Both the position numbers and the translations under genes were made by a program. Shown one piece after another: positions 32,715 through 41,861 of a stretch of 46,347 nt of DNA. Numbering within the stretch: position 1 is the stretch's first letter; every line of letters starts with the position of its first letter. The stretch comes from Oscillospiraceae bacterium (GTDB lineage: Bacteria > Bacillota > Clostridia > Saccharofermentanales > Saccharofermentanaceae), in contig CACYRM010000004.1 in assembly GCA_902776845.1 (NCBI GenBank), positions 3,814-50,160 of the forward strand, in the 5' to 3' direction. The notes below the pieces were generated by a model. The model did no database searches, had not been told where the DNA came from, and saw nothing but the letters and a program-made list of their open reading frames with translations.

Positions 32715-34592
32715 TCAGGACAGCGCTGACATAACAGATGCGGCCACACTTTCACCGTCAAGTCCGCAGTACTGTATCTGCTCTTTCTGCGACATTGCCC
32801 TTACGATGGGATTCTTTACTCCGAAGACCGTAACATCACTCTCAAAACCGTTTATCTGAAGTTCACGTTCAAGAGCCTCGCCGAATCCTCCGCTGATTAT
32901 GCCCTCCTCAAGGCTGAATACTTTCTTTATCCCTGAAAGCATTTCAAGAATTTCCTTTGCAGGAACAGGCTTGATCATGGAAAGATAGATATGTTTGCCG
33001 AATATTCCCTTTTCTTTCAGCAGTTCTGTTGCCTTGTCCGCTTCTTCACTGATCCTTCCTGTTGAGATAATGGCAAAATCAGTACCGTAATCCTTAACAA
33101 TGTGGGGTTTGACGCAATCAGTTATCTTCTCATAAAGAGGTCCTTCAGCCTCAAAAGGCGAAGTTCCTCTCGGATATCTAACCGCGACAGGTCCTGAAAG
33201 ATATTCGATCGCATACTTTAAGCACAACTTAAGATCCGTATAATCCCTCGGGGACAAAACAGTCATGTTGACCATGGAATTAAGATAGGATATATCGAGC
33301 AGTCCGTGATGCGTATGACCGTCATTGCCTACAAAACCGGATCTGTCTATAGCAAATACAACGTGACTGTTCATAAAGCAGCAGTCTGTGATCATCTCAT
33401 CGTATGCTCTTTGAAGGAATGATGAATATATGGCAACAACGGGAATAAATCCGGAGATTGCAAGGCCTCCTGCCATGGTAACGCTGTGCTCTTCCGCGAT
33501 GCCGCAGTCAAAGAATCTTGCAGGGAACTTCATCTGGAAATTATCAAGACCTGTACCCAGTGTCATAGCGGCGGATATCGCCACGATCTTCTGGTTCTTT
33601 ACAGCCATCTCGGTTACCGTATTTGCGAAAACGGTTGTATAACTGTTCTTTCCGTTAACAACACCGGTCTCAAGATCGAACGGGCCTACACCGTGATAAT
33701 CGGAAGGATTGGATTCGGCAGGACCGTAGCCTTTGCCCTTCTTTGTAAGGACATGGATAAGAACAGGACCTCTGATATCCTTTACCGCGTCAAACGCCTT
33801 GATAAGATCATCAGTATTATGACCGTCAACCGGACCGTAATAGACGAGGCCAAGATCTTCAAACATAGACGGCTTCTTGCGGTACAAAAGGAATCTGAAG
33901 AAATCCTTTATCGCAAGTATGATCTTAATAAGACCTCTTCCCACAATGCCAAGCTTCCTGAGGAAAGACTCTGTTGTCTGCTTTGCCGAGAGATATCCGC
34001 TTGATATTCTGAGCTTTGAAAGATATTTGGACAGACCGCCCACATTCTTATCAATACTCATCTCATTATCGTTAAGGATAATGAGCATCTTTGTCTTGCT
34101 GTGCCCGAGGTCATTTATCGCCTCATAAGCAAGACCGCCCGTAAGGGCGCCGTCACCTATAACCGCTACAACATAATTCTTCTTTCCTTCAAGATCTCTT
34201 GCCCTGGCAATGCCCATGGCAGCCGAGATCGAAGTAGAACTGTGACCTGTGTCGAAAGCATCATAAGAAGACTCGGATACTCTCGGGAAACCGGAGATTC
34301 CGTCCCTTTGTCTCAGAGTATCGAACCTGTCATACCTTCCTGTAAGGAGTTTATATGAATAGGACTGATGCCCCACATCGAAAACTATCTTATCCTGCTT
34401 GTAATCGAAAACCGAGAGCAGCGCGACAGTAAGCTCGACAGCGCCGAGGTTGCTTGCAAGATGTCCTCCGTTAGCCGATACAGTTTTAAGTATCTTATCC
34501 CTTAACTCGGAACACAGTTCCTCACGCTCCTGAGGCGTCATAGCCTTAAGAGTGTCTGAAGAAATATCCTTTCCGAGAAACTTATATTCCAT
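32715..34592 (-). CDS. dxs: 1-deoxy-D-xylulose-5-phosphate synthase
   Basis: First enzyme of the MEP isoprenoid pathway: pyruvate plus glyceraldehyde 3-phosphate to DXP with thiamine diphosphate. The protein has 625 residues: HLASNLG (44-50), the ThDP motif GDGALTGG (146-153) ending in N174, the active glutamate in DCGIAEEHS, and the C-terminal transketolase domain with GHTHHGLLD. It starts one base inside the ispA stop (TAATG), so the prenyl-diphosphate genes are coupled. The product also feeds thiamine, linking loosely to thiI. Confidence 0.97.
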   Translation of the reverse strand: MEYKFLGKDISSDTLKAMTPQEREELCSELRDKILKTVSANGGHLASNLGAVELTVALLSVFDYKQDKIVFDVGHQSYSYKLLTGRYDRFDTLRQRDGISGFPRVSESSYDAFDTGHSSTSISAAMGIARARDLEGKKNYVVAVIGDGALTGGLAYEAINDLGHSKTKMLIILNDNEMSIDKNVGGLSKYLSKLRISSGYLSAKQTTESFLRKLGIVGRGLIKIILAIKDFFRFLLYRKKPSMFEDLGLVYYGPVDGHNTDDLIKAFDAVKDIRGPVLIHVLTKKGKGYGPAESNPSDYHGVGPFDLETGVVNGKNSYTTVFANTVTEMAVKNQKIVAISAAMTLGTGLDNFQMKFPARFFDCGIAEEHSVTMAGGLAISGFIPVVAIYSSFLQRAYDEMITDCCFMNSHVVFAIDRSGFVGNDGHTHHGLLDISYLNSMVNMTVLSPRDYTDLKLCLKYAIEYLSGPVAVRYPRGTSPFEAEGPLYEKITDCVKPHIVKDYGTDFAIISTGRISEEADKATELLKEKGIFGKHIYLSMIKPVPAKEILEMLSGIKKVFSLEEGIISGGFGEALERELQINGFESDVTVFGVKNPIVRAMSQKEQIQYCGLDGESVAASVMSALS

Positions 34593-35515
34593 TATTTTTC
34601 CCTGTTATAAAGAAAATCCGTTAACGTCTCATAATCAGACGTATCAAACCCTTCGCCTGCAAATCCTGCAAGGATCCGCCTGATACTTAAGATCTCATCT
34701 TCCAGTCTCTTTTGGGCGCCTTCAAGCCCAAGGAGCGTAACAAATGTCGCTTTGGAGTCTCTGGCGTCCTTTCCGGTGCTTTTCCCTAATATCTCACTGT
34801 TTGAAGTAACGTCAAGAATATCATCCTTGATCTGGAAAGCGAGTCCGATATGGGCTGCAAGATTTCTTAATTCCGAAGCGGTCTTATCGCTTTTGCTCTC
34901 TTCCCTGGTCATCTTCCGGGAAATATAGTACGGTGTCACAACTGCAGCCTCGATAAATGCGCCTGTCTTCTTTTCCTGAAGCATGGTAAGCAGTTCAAGG
35001 GATATCTCTTTATCTTCAGAAGCGATATCAATACTCTGACCGCCCAGCATACCTTTTACGCCGGCATTTTCTGCCATGGCAGAAGAAGCGAAAATATAAC
35101 CCGGCTCCTTCTCGCAGATACAAAACAGCCTTTCCATCGCTTTATTGAGAAGCAGATCGCCTGCCAGCACCGCAATACCTTCGCCATATTCCATATGGCA
35201 TGTCGGCTTTCCCCTGCGCAGCTCGTCATTGTCCAGCGCGGGAAGGTCATCGTGGATAAGAGAATATGTGTGCAGCATTTCAAGCGTTACTGCGAAATAC
35301 CTAACATCAGCATCGATCGAGGAAGGCAGACCAAGCATGTCTGAGGTAAGACGCATCATCATCGGCCTTAACCTTTTACCGCCTGCAAAAAGGCTGTACA
35401 AAGCAGCCTTGACAGTTATATCATCTCTGTCATCACAGTCGAAGATACTGTTCAGTTCAGGTAATATCCATGCCTCTGTCTTCTCTGACAGCGTACCGAT
35501 ATCGTCTCTGGCCAT
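34592..35515 (-). CDS. ispA: Short-chain polyprenyl diphosphate synthase (farnesyl diphosphate synthase type)
   Basis: Condenses IPP with allylic diphosphates. The protein has 307 residues. The first Asp-rich motif is HDDLPALDND (88-97), with the two-residue insert typical of bacterial FPP synthases, and the second is QIKDDILD (D231, D232, D235). The residues before the first motif (LEMLHTYS) are compatible with a C15 product. ATG at 35515 is one base after the xseB stop, with GGAG overlapping that stop. The neighbourhood xseA-xseB-ispA-dxs is the standard Firmicutes order. Confidence 0.94.
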   Translation of the reverse strand: MARDDIGTLSEKTEAWILPELNSIFDCDDRDDITVKAALYSLFAGGKRLRPMMMRLTSDMLGLPSSIDADVRYFAVTLEMLHTYSLIHDDLPALDNDELRRGKPTCHMEYGEGIAVLAGDLLLNKAMERLFCICEKEPGYIFASSAMAENAGVKGMLGGQSIDIASEDKEISLELLTMLQEKKTGAFIEAAVVTPYYISRKMTREESKSDKTASELRNLAAHIGLAFQIKDDILDVTSNSEILGKSTGKDARDSKATFVTLLGLEGAQKRLEDEILSIRRILAGFAGEGFDTSDYETLTDFLYNREK

Positions 35516-35516
35516 C

Positions 35517-35762
35517 TTAAACTCCGGTCTCGCTGATATTAAGAGGATCAGTTGTCCCGTTAGCCTTGTTGACGGCTTCTATCCTGGCGGTTACTTCATT
35601 GAGCTTGTTCTCGCAAATTGACACAAGTTCGATACCGCGCTCATAGAGCTTCAGCGACTCATCGAGAGTGGCCTTGCCTTCTGAAAGTTTATTTACTGTC
35701 TGGCGAAGCTCAGCCATAGCTGCTTCATATGTCATCTCATTATCTTTAGATTCAGGCATCAT
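35517..35762 (-). CDS. xseB: Exodeoxyribonuclease VII small subunit
   Basis: The protein has 81 residues from the ATG at 35762, which has GGAGG 5 nt upstream; a frame six codons longer begins inside xseA without a ribosome site and was not used. The sequence TYEAAMAELRQTVNKL, EGKATLDESLKLYERG and ENKLNEV are the family pattern: two helices that bind XseA. It overlaps the end of xseA by 11 bp. Confidence 0.95.
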   Translation of the reverse strand: MMPESKDNEMTYEAAMAELRQTVNKLSEGKATLDESLKLYERGIELVSICENKLNEVTARIEAVNKANGTTDPLNISETGV

Positions 35763-36978
35763 TATTTCCTCCGTCATCATTGTCCTTAATATCTTTTACC
35801 TCACTTAAGAGCGAACCGTCAGACAGTATTATGCTTACCTTATCGCCTCTGCTTACCGATCTGACTGATTCAATTGCTTTTCCGTCTTTATCACAGACGT
35901 ATGAATAGCCTCTCTTAAGAACATTACCGGGATTTAAAGCATCGAGCCTGACTTTAACCTCGTTGATATCGGACTGCGTCTGCTCAACAAATCTGCCGGA
36001 TAAAGATTCCAGCCTTGTTCTTAATTCCCTTACGACAGCCTGCTGTTCCATGGCATAGAACGCAGGTGAATGAAGAGCTTTGTGATTCTTATATACATCC
36101 AACGCCTTGCGCCTGGAATCAATAAAACTGTTGATGGATATATCAAGATTGAGAGCGAGATTATCTATCTCCTTCTTCTGGTCATCATATGAAGCTATGA
36201 CCATCTCTCCTGCCGCTGTAGGCGTTGCCGCCCTTACGTCAGCAACATAATCGATTATCGTGTAATCAGGCTCGTGGCCGATCGCGGAGATGACAGGGAT
36301 CTCGCTCGCGAATACCGCTCTCGCGATACCTTCATCATTGAAGCAGAAAAGCTCCTCATATGAACCGCCGCCTCTTGCGACGATAATAACATCGACATTC
36401 TTCTTGTCGTTGAAATACTTTATGCCGCTTATAACTTCAGGCGGACACTCAGCCCCCTGCACGCTTGCGGGGTAAAGAAGGATATCGTGATGCGGATTTC
36501 TTTTGCGGACAGTATTTACGATATCAGAGATGACCTTTCCGGAAGCCGAAGTGATAATACCGATCCTTACTGGAAGAACAGGAATAGCCTTCTTATGTTC
36601 ACTGTCAAAAAGACCCTCATCCTGAAGTTTTTTGAAAAGCTTGTTAAACTGCTCATGCAGATCGCCGTCACCCAGATTCTCAATCCTTGTGGCGATTATC
36701 TGGAGCTTTCCACCCTGTGTATAAAAATCGACTCCGCCGTAAACCTTGACCTTCATTCCGATCTCGGGTTCGATACGGAGCTGTGCTCTGGCTCTTGAGA
36801 AGATAACGCAGTTAATAACGCACTGGTCGTCCTTAATGGAAAAATAAGCATGATCTCTTGAGGATACAGTGTACTGCGATATCTCACCTATAACACTGAA
36901 CTCGGCAAGATAAGGATTGCCGGTAAGGGATTGCTTTATATAGCCGTTAAGACGGCTTACACTATCAAAATCGAACAT
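35752..36978 (-). CDS. xseA: Exodeoxyribonuclease VII large subunit
   Basis: Catalytic subunit of the single-strand exonuclease ExoVII. The protein has 408 residues: an N-terminal OB domain (about 1-100), the catalytic core with GIITSASGKVISDI (a variant of the usual TSPTGAAIRDI), VARGGGSYEEL and AIGHEPDYTI, then a coiled coil and a C-terminal tail with LNPGNVLKRGYSYV. The pattern is complete. ATG at 36978 is 4 bp after the nusB stop. Confidence 0.95.
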   Translation of the reverse strand: MFDFDSVSRLNGYIKQSLTGNPYLAEFSVIGEISQYTVSSRDHAYFSIKDDQCVINCVIFSRARAQLRIEPEIGMKVKVYGGVDFYTQGGKLQIIATRIENLGDGDLHEQFNKLFKKLQDEGLFDSEHKKAIPVLPVRIGIITSASGKVISDIVNTVRKRNPHHDILLYPASVQGAECPPEVISGIKYFNDKKNVDVIIVARGGGSYEELFCFNDEGIARAVFASEIPVISAIGHEPDYTIIDYVADVRAATPTAAGEMVIASYDDQKKEIDNLALNLDISINSFIDSRRKALDVYKNHKALHSPAFYAMEQQAVVRELRTRLESLSGRFVEQTQSDINEVKVRLDALNPGNVLKRGYSYVCDKDGKAIESVRSVSRGDKVSIILSDGSLLSEVKDIKDNDDGGNNDA

Positions 36979-36982
36979 GGGT

Positions 36983-37381
36983 TCAGAGGCTCTTTACAAA
37001 GCTGCTCAAAACGCCGTTGATGTAGGAAGATGAGCTGTCGGTTCCGTATTTTTTCGCAAGCTTGACAGCCTCGTTGATGGATACGGAAGAAGGGATCTCG
37101 TCAACTGTAAGGATCTCATATACGGCAATCTCAAGGATGATACGGTCAGTCTGAGGAAGACGCTCAAGCTTCCATCTCTTAAGAAAAGGAACAAATTTCT
37201 CGTCCAATTCATCCCTGCTGTTGATAACGCCATAAACGATATCGAGGAAATAATCCTCGTCCTCGGCAACCTCAGGATATGCTTCCTTGAAAAGATCTAT
37301 CTGCTCACTGACCGGATCATTTCTGAAACCGGTCTGGAATAAAAGCTCCATAGCATGCTCACGTGTCTCGATCCTGCTCAT
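36983..37381 (-). CDS. nusB: Transcription antitermination factor NusB
   Basis: RNA-binding protein that with NusE/S10 promotes rRNA antitermination. The protein has 132 residues, all helical, with REHAMELLFQ (7-16) at the start and VSINEAVKLAKKYGTDSSSSYINGVL at the end, the latter shown in part here (INEAVKLAKKYG, SYINGVL). ATG at 37381 overlaps the DUF2273 stop (ATGA) and GGGGAGG lies upstream. Confidence 0.95.
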   Translation of the reverse strand: MSRIETREHAMELLFQTGFRNDPVSEQIDLFKEAYPEVAEDEDYFLDIVYGVINSRDELDEKFVPFLKRWKLERLPQTDRIILEIAVYEILTVDEIPSSVSINEAVKLAKKYGTDSSSSYINGVLSSFVKSL

Positions 37382-37614
37382 CTGAACCTCCCCGGAGGCA
37401 ATATCCTGTCAAGGAATTTCTTGAACTTGCTCGTATCGGAAAAAAGGAACGAACCTACAAAGAAGCCTACCGCCGTAAATAATAAGATAAAAAGGGTCTT
37501 GAAAAACCCGAAAATACAAAGAAGCAGTCCGACAATAAAAAACAGGACTGCAAAGACAACACCGGCCTTGGTGTTGCGAAGTTTCTCGAAAAGCTTTGAT
37601 AAAAACCTTTCCAT
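37378..37614 (-). CDS. DUF2273 small membrane protein
   Basis: The protein has 78 residues with two membrane helices (about 17-38 and 41-60) and a basic tail. DUF2273 proteins are encoded with Asp23 and AmaP and probably belong to the same membrane complex. Position between amaP and nusB is the common arrangement. The ATG follows the amaP stop after 2 bp, and the stop overlaps the nusB start. Confidence 0.85.
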   Translation of the reverse strand: MERFLSKLFEKLRNTKAGVVFAVLFFIVGLLLCIFGFFKTLFILLFTAVGFFVGSFLFSDTSKFKKFLDRILPPGRFR

Positions 37615-37616
37615 TC

Positions 37617-38171
37617 TTATCTGCTCTCAACTCTTGTCTGAGCCTGCTCAACCTTGGAGACTCTGACAACAACCTGTTCAACTGCGATACCGGTATATCT
37701 CTCGATATCCTTCTTGACCTTTTCCTGAACCTTAGCCATAGAAGCGGGGATCTCAACATTTGAATAAAGCTCACAGATTACCGTAACCTTCAAAGCCTGG
37801 TTCTTGGCAGGCGCTGCATGACATCTGGCGCTCTTGATACCGACCTGTGCTGATTTTGCAGCATTAAGAGCAATGCTCTCGATGGCATCAGGTCCGATAT
37901 CGACGGTACCGATATCATTCTTTCTGAGTCTCGTACGGTTAAGTCTTCCTGATGTGATTATGTTCATGATCGAGACGATCGATGTTACGAACAGGAGCAT
38001 AAGAACACCCAAATAGATCCATTTGCTGATAGGACCTGTAACGATCGAAGACAGAGGCGAAAGGATATCCGCAAAGATTCCGTCATCTATAAGCGCATAT
38101 AAAAGCACGACTGATATAACGGCAATTACAACGGAATAAATGAACATCAACGCTCTGATAAAAGAATTCAT
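37617..38171 (-). CDS. amaP: AmaP-like membrane anchor of the Asp23 complex
   Basis: The protein has 184 residues with two membrane helices (about 7-27 and 52-73), then a cytosolic domain related to Asp23 itself (about 95-180), with VTVICELYSNVEIPA and VQEKVKKDIERYTG. In Staphylococcus AmaP holds Asp23 at the membrane and the pair affects the cell-wall stress response. The ATG overlaps the Asp23 stop by 4 bp (TCATGA), with AGGAGG supplied by the end of that gene. Confidence 0.86.
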   Translation of the reverse strand: MNSFIRALMFIYSVVIAVISVVLLYALIDDGIFADILSPLSSIVTGPISKWIYLGVLMLLFVTSIVSIMNIITSGRLNRTRLRKNDIGTVDIGPDAIESIALNAAKSAQVGIKSARCHAAPAKNQALKVTVICELYSNVEIPASMAKVQEKVKKDIERYTGIAVEQVVVRVSKVEQAQTRVESR

Positions 38172-38536
38172 GATACCTCCTCAACCCCGCAAACATAAAC
38201 GTCGACACTCTCCACCGTAAGTCCGGTAAAGCGTTCGACGTCTTTTTTTACCTTTTCCTGGATCATCCAGGCTATCTCGGGAATGATCATTCCGTATTTG
38301 ACTATCGGATAAACAGTAATAGATACAGAGCCTTCTTCTGTATCACCGAAAACAACCCTTACACCTTTGCCTTCGTGGACAACGCCTGCTTTTTCCTTAA
38401 GCGCGACCGCAAAAGAAGGAACCAATGACAGGACACCGTCTATCTGGAGCGCTGCTTCAGATGCGTACTGGGCAACAAAGCCCTGTGTCATCGATCGATC
38501 GCCTTTTATGGATTCGATGTTAGTATTGTCTTCCAT
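38168..38536 (-). CDS. Asp23/Gls24 family envelope stress protein
   Basis: The protein has 122 residues. It shows the family pattern VAQYASEAALQIDGVLSL near the N-terminus (in shorter form ASEAALQIDGV), GVRVVFGD, VYPIVKYGMIIPE and VQEKVKKDVERFTGL-like MIQEKVKKDVERFTG. It is shorter than staphylococcal Asp23 but normal for Clostridia. First gene of the asp23-recN operon; ATG at 38536 with AAGGA upstream. A strong hairpin separates it from efp. Confidence 0.88.
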   Translation of the reverse strand: MEDNTNIESIKGDRSMTQGFVAQYASEAALQIDGVLSLVPSFAVALKEKAGVVHEGKGVRVVFGDTEEGSVSITVYPIVKYGMIIPEIAWMIQEKVKKDVERFTGLTVESVDVYVCGVEEVS

Positions 38537-38581
38537 ATCGGTTCCTTAAATGATCTAAACTTTAAAGGTGCGGATAGATAA

Positions 38582-38612
38582 CTGCCGTAAGCAGATTATC
38601 CGCTTACGGCAG
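38582..38612 (-). terminator. Strong hairpin between efp and the asp23 operon
   Basis: CTGCCGTAAGC and GCTTACGGCAG form a perfect 11-bp stem with a 9-nt loop, 13 bp past the efp stop. The following bases (TTATCTATCC on the minus strand) are not a clean U-run, so it may be a weak terminator or an RNA-processing stem. Confidence 0.5.
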
Positions 38613-38625
38613 ACTGATTGAATGA

Positions 38626-39183
38626 TTAAGCTCTTTCGAGATATTCGCCAGTTCTTGTGTCAACCTTGATCTTCTCACCCTGGTTAACGAAGAGAGGTAC
38701 CTTAACAACAGCACCAGTCTCAAGAGTAGCATACTTGGAAGCGTTGTTTGCCGTATCACCCTTTACGCCGGGCTCACACTCTGTGATCTCGAGGATAACT
38801 GTGATAGGAAGCTCAACCTGGAAGATATCACCCTTGTAAGAAACGACCTTGCAAACCATCTCCTCCTTGAGGAACTTGATGCCGTCGCCGATCTTATCCT
38901 GGTGGATAGGTGTCTGCTCATATGTCTCCTGATCCATGAAGTAGTAAAGATCACCGTCTGCATAGATGAACTGCATATCCTGTCTTGTGAGCTGTGCCTG
39001 CTCAAACTTCTCGTTAGGGTTAAAGGATCTTTCAACTACAGATCCTGTCTTAACGTTCTTATACTTTGTTCTTACGAATGCTGCTCCCTTACCCGGCTTA
39101 ACGTGCTGGAATTCAACGACCTGATATACCTGGTCGTCCATCTCGAAACACAATCCGTTTCTGAAGTCACCTGCGCTGATCAT
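38626..39183 (-). CDS. efp: Elongation factor P
   Basis: Relieves ribosome stalling at proline stretches, which are plentiful in this window (the Pro-rich protein at 27305 and the PTDPQ tail at 42772). The protein has 185 residues with three beta domains; the modifiable loop reads KPGKGAAF with lysine at position 32, as in Bacillus, whose K32 carries an aminopentanol group. The C-terminal [13 protein letters not shown] is family-typical. The gene has its own promoter and AAAGGAG ribosome site. Confidence 0.97.
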   Translation of the reverse strand: MISAGDFRNGLCFEMDDQVYQVVEFQHVKPGKGAAFVRTKYKNVKTGSVVERSFNPNEKFEQAQLTRQDMQFIYADGDLYYFMDQETYEQTPIHQDKIGDGIKFLKEEMVCKVVSYKGDIFQVELPITVILEITECEPGVKGDTANNASKYATLETGAVVKVPLFVNQGEKIKVDTRTGEYLERA

Positions 39184-39226
39184 AAAAAATCTCCTTTAAT
39201 AAATATAATAAGTGCTTAACTTAATA

Positions 39227-39255
39227 ATTTTACTTGAAAGAGCAATTCTATGCAA
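39227..39255 (-). promoter_or_regulatory. Promoter of efp
   Basis: TTGCAT (39250-39255), a 17-nt spacer and TAAAAT (39227-39232) on the minus strand; leader about 37 nt. Confidence 0.55.
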
Positions 39256-39280
39256 GTATTTCTGTAATCATGTCTTCATT

Positions 39281-39778
39281 TCAGAATCTGCCGATAAGTC
39301 TCACAAGCTTTTCGAAAGGCCTTTTAAGCATAACATACCATATCTCGGGCTTATGAAGCTTTTCGACCATAAAGGTCCTCACTCCTGCCCTGTTGCCGGC
39401 AATAACATCGGTAAACACCTGATCGCCTATCATTACGCACTGTTCGGGAGCAGCTCCCATAAGCTCAATTGCCCTGAATATCCCCGAAGTACCGGGCTTG
39501 TTGGCATATGTAACCACAGGGATATTAAGCATTTCCGCAATCTTCGCGGATCTTCCGGATTTGGCATTGGAAACAAGACAGCATCTGAGGCCGTGGTCCT
39601 GGATAAGCTTTACGCATTTATAGCTGTAATTCTCAGGCTCGGTCGCATGATCGGGACCAAGAGTATTGTCAAAATCAAGAAGCGCAGTATTAATTCCCTC
39701 AGAAGCAAGATCTCCCCACGGGATAAGGACAAGACTTTCATAGACTTTCTCAGGCTTCATCGCTTTGAATATATTCAA
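39281..39778 (-). CDS. YqeG-family HAD phosphatase (subfamily IIIA)
   Basis: From a TTG start at 39778 the protein has 165 residues. Motif I is LLDFDNTLG with two catalytic aspartates, motif II VSNAKSG, a lysine in ANKPGT, and motif IV MIGDQVFTDVIAGN. The sequence and size match YqeG, whose substrate is not settled. The TTG is favoured because GGGGG lies 7 nt before it and the protein then begins like other YqeG (LNIFKAMKPEKV); the frame can be read back to 39823 with another TTG but without a ribosome site, and an ATG at 39760 is a further option. It diverges from the aspartokinase gene. Confidence 0.85.
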   Translation of the reverse strand: MNIFKAMKPEKVYESLVLIPWGDLASEGINTALLDFDNTLGPDHATEPENYSYKCVKLIQDHGLRCCLVSNAKSGRSAKIAEMLNIPVVTYANKPGTSGIFRAIELMGAAPEQCVMIGDQVFTDVIAGNRAGVRTFMVEKLHKPEIWYVMLKRPFEKLVRLIGRF

Positions 39779-39867
39779 TACATATCCCCCGTCACGCACA
39801 TGCGCTATATTACAGAATGACAAATTTTACGCGTTGAAATAATTATAATCATATATTTTCGCGCTTG

Positions 39868-39876
39868 TGATATTAT
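39868..39876 (+). promoter_or_regulatory. Extended -10 promoter of the aspartokinase gene
   Basis: TGATATTAT matches TGnTATAAT at all but one position; the leader is about 31 nt, too short for a lysine riboswitch. Confidence 0.5.
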
Positions 39877-39913
39877 ATTTAGGCTAAATGACAAGTCAAG
39901 GAGCACTAAAGAT

Positions 39914-41266
39914 ATGAAAGTTACAAAATTCGGCGGATCATCTCTTGCCAACGCATTCCAGATCCAAAAGGTCTGCAACATTCTTCTTTCAGACGAAGAC
40001 AGAAAGATCATGGTCGTTTCAGCGCCCGGTAAGCGTACCAAGGACGACACCAAGGTAACCGATCTTCTCATTGCAGTAGCCAAGGCAAGACTTGCCGGAG
40101 AGTCTTACGACAAGGAAGTCTCAGCTGTTCTCGCACGTTATGAAGAGATCGCCGATGAACTGAACGTCAAGGAAGTGCTGCCTGATATCGAGGAAAGACT
40201 GCTTAAGATCGTTAAGGCTGACTATACAGAAGATATCGCTTATCTTGATTCCGTCAAGGCAATGGGCGAAGACTGCTGCGCAAGACTTGTCGCATTCTAT
40301 CTCACATCGACCGGTCACCCGGCAAAATACTGTGATCCTGAAGCCTGCGGTCTTTACCTTGAGCACGATAAAGCAGGCAAAGCCGTTATCCTTCCCGAGA
40401 CGTATGACAACCTGGCGAAGCTTAAGGATGAGACTGATGTTATCCTTGTTTTCCCCGGTTTCTACGGAGTATCAAAGACAGGCAAGATCATCACGTTCTC
40501 AAGAGGCGGTTCCGATATCACCGGATCGATCCTTGCTGCATCCGTCGGCGCTGACGTTTATGAGAACTGGACTGACGTTGATAACGTTTTCGCTGTTAAC
40601 CCAAATCTTGTAAAGAACCCGTTCCCTATCACCGAGATCACTTATGACGAGATGAGAGAACTTTCATATGCAGGATTCACTGTTCTTCACGAGGAAGCGA
40701 TCTATCCTGTCTTCGCAAACGGAATACCGCTCAACATCAAGAATACAAACAATCCTTCCGCCAAGGGAACAATGATCGTATCCAAGCGTTCACATTATGA
40801 TTCACTCGTTACGGGAATTGCCGGAGACAAGGGCTTCTGCACGGTTACGGTAAGCAAATACATGATGAACCGCCAGGTCGGTTTCCTTGCCGCACTCCTT
40901 AAGATCTTCTCCGATGAAGCTATCTCGATCGACCACATTCCTTCCGGTATCGATACTGTCACGATCGTTCTCCGCAAGAAGTATTTCACAGAGGAAAAGG
41001 AAGAAAAGATCGTTAAGAGGATCAAGGAGGAACTCGGCGCAGATGTAAGCGTTGACAGAGACCTTGCTATCGTAATGATCGTAGGTGAAGCTATGGCTAA
41101 TTCCGTAGGTATCATGGCAAGAGCAGCATCCGCGCTCTCCAATGCAGGCATCAACTTAAGGATCGTTAACCAGGGCGCTTCCGAGATCTCGATGATGTTC
41201 GGTGTCTCCGAATCCTACTGCTCATATGCTGTAAGAGTACTTTACAAGGAACTCTTCCGTTATTGA
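39914..41266 (+). CDS. lysC: Aspartate kinase (monofunctional)
   Basis: Phosphorylates aspartate in the first step to lysine, threonine and methionine. The protein has 450 residues: kinase domain with KFGGSSLAN (5-13), FSRGGSDITGS and ENWTDVDNVFAVNP, then two ACT domains (about 305-450) with GFLAALLKIFSDEAIS and VGIMARAASALSNAGIN, so feedback control by an end-product amino acid is expected. The ATG has AAGGAG upstream. Transcribed alone between a promoter and a clear terminator. Which amino acid inhibits cannot be read from the sequence. Confidence 0.93.
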   Translation: MKVTKFGGSSLANAFQIQKVCNILLSDEDRKIMVVSAPGKRTKDDTKVTDLLIAVAKARLAGESYDKEVSAVLARYEEIADELNVKEVLPDIEERLLKIVKADYTEDIAYLDSVKAMGEDCCARLVAFYLTSTGHPAKYCDPEACGLYLEHDKAGKAVILPETYDNLAKLKDETDVILVFPGFYGVSKTGKIITFSRGGSDITGSILAASVGADVYENWTDVDNVFAVNPNLVKNPFPITEITYDEMRELSYAGFTVLHEEAIYPVFANGIPLNIKNTNNPSAKGTMIVSKRSHYDSLVTGIAGDKGFCTVTVSKYMMNRQVGFLAALLKIFSDEAISIDHIPSGIDTVTIVLRKKYFTEEKEEKIVKRIKEELGADVSVDRDLAIVMIVGEAMANSVGIMARAASALSNAGINLRIVNQGASEISMMFGVSESYCSYAVRVLYKELFRY

Positions 41267-41307
41267 TCTTTCAGCTTCAGACTGAATAATATATTCAAAA
41301 AAGCAAT

Positions 41308-41348
41308 TACCCGCCAAATCCGTTCAGGATCCGGCGGGTATTCTTTTT
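41308..41348 (+). terminator. Bidirectional terminator after the aspartokinase gene
   Basis: TACCCGCC and GGCGGGTA pair around a 17-nt loop; the plus strand continues TTCTTTTT and the minus strand TTGCTTTTTT, so it can end both the aspartokinase transcript and the opposing lipoprotein transcript. Confidence 0.85.
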
Positions 41349-41382
41349 CACGTTAGATCTTATTGCTTAACCCAAAACCGAC

Positions 41383-41778
41383 TCAGTGTTCAACCTTGCC
41401 AAGCAGAGCGCCGTCCGAAGCATAGAACTCCATAGTGATCATGGACGGACGTATCTTGTAGGCTTTCTCGATCTTGTCCTTTATCTGTTCGATCTGAGCA
41501 TCCTCATTCATGTTGAGGAGCTGTGATTTGACGGCGATCTGTTCGGATGTATCGAGATAAACACCGATATAAGCCTTGATGTATATATGATTTCCCTTTA
41601 CCTCCATTACCGAGCGGTCGAAAAAATCACTGAATCCATCTGATTTTGCGATCTCTTCAGCGAAACGGTCGCGGTCTCTCTGGCTGATCCTCTCTTCAAG
41701 AGTCTTGCCGGCAAAGCATCCCGTAAACATAAAGATGCACATGAAAACTGTCAGAATACAAGTTGCTGTTTTACGCAT
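41383..41778 (-). CDS. Small lipoprotein of unknown function
   Basis: The protein has 131 residues. A signal peptide ends in lipobox FTGC (C21). The mature part is charged and helical-beta mixed (residues 28-131), with no motif I recognise; it resembles small DUF-type lipoproteins paired with wall proteins. ATG at 41778 with GGGAGG upstream, own promoter and the shared terminator at 41308. The neighbouring lipoprotein and LCP genes suggest a cell-envelope role, an inference from position only. Confidence 0.75.
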   Translation of the reverse strand: MRKTATCILTVFMCIFMFTGCFAGKTLEERISQRDRDRFAEEIAKSDGFSDFFDRSVMEVKGNHIYIKAYIGVYLDTSEQIAVKSQLLNMNEDAQIEQIKDKIEKAYKIRPSMITMEFYASDGALLGKVEH

Positions 41779-41807
41779 AGTTTTATCCTCCCTTAATCCA
41801 GAACCAT

Positions 41808-41836
41808 ATTTTACTGAAATATGTTTTTGAAATCAA
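41808..41836 (-). promoter_or_regulatory. Promoter of the small lipoprotein gene
   Basis: TTGATT (41831-41836), a 17-nt spacer and TAAAAT (41808-41813) on the minus strand, just after the DUF896 stop. Confidence 0.55.
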
Positions 41837-41861
41837 TAATTATTGATATATCGGGCAGGAC

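Noticed and set aside
39212..39820. Plus-strand frame of 202 codons
   Set aside because: Antisense to yqeG, which has all HAD motifs; no start signal.
39883..39913. Lysine riboswitch before the aspartokinase gene
   Set aside because: The predicted leader is only about 31 nt, far too short for the fold.
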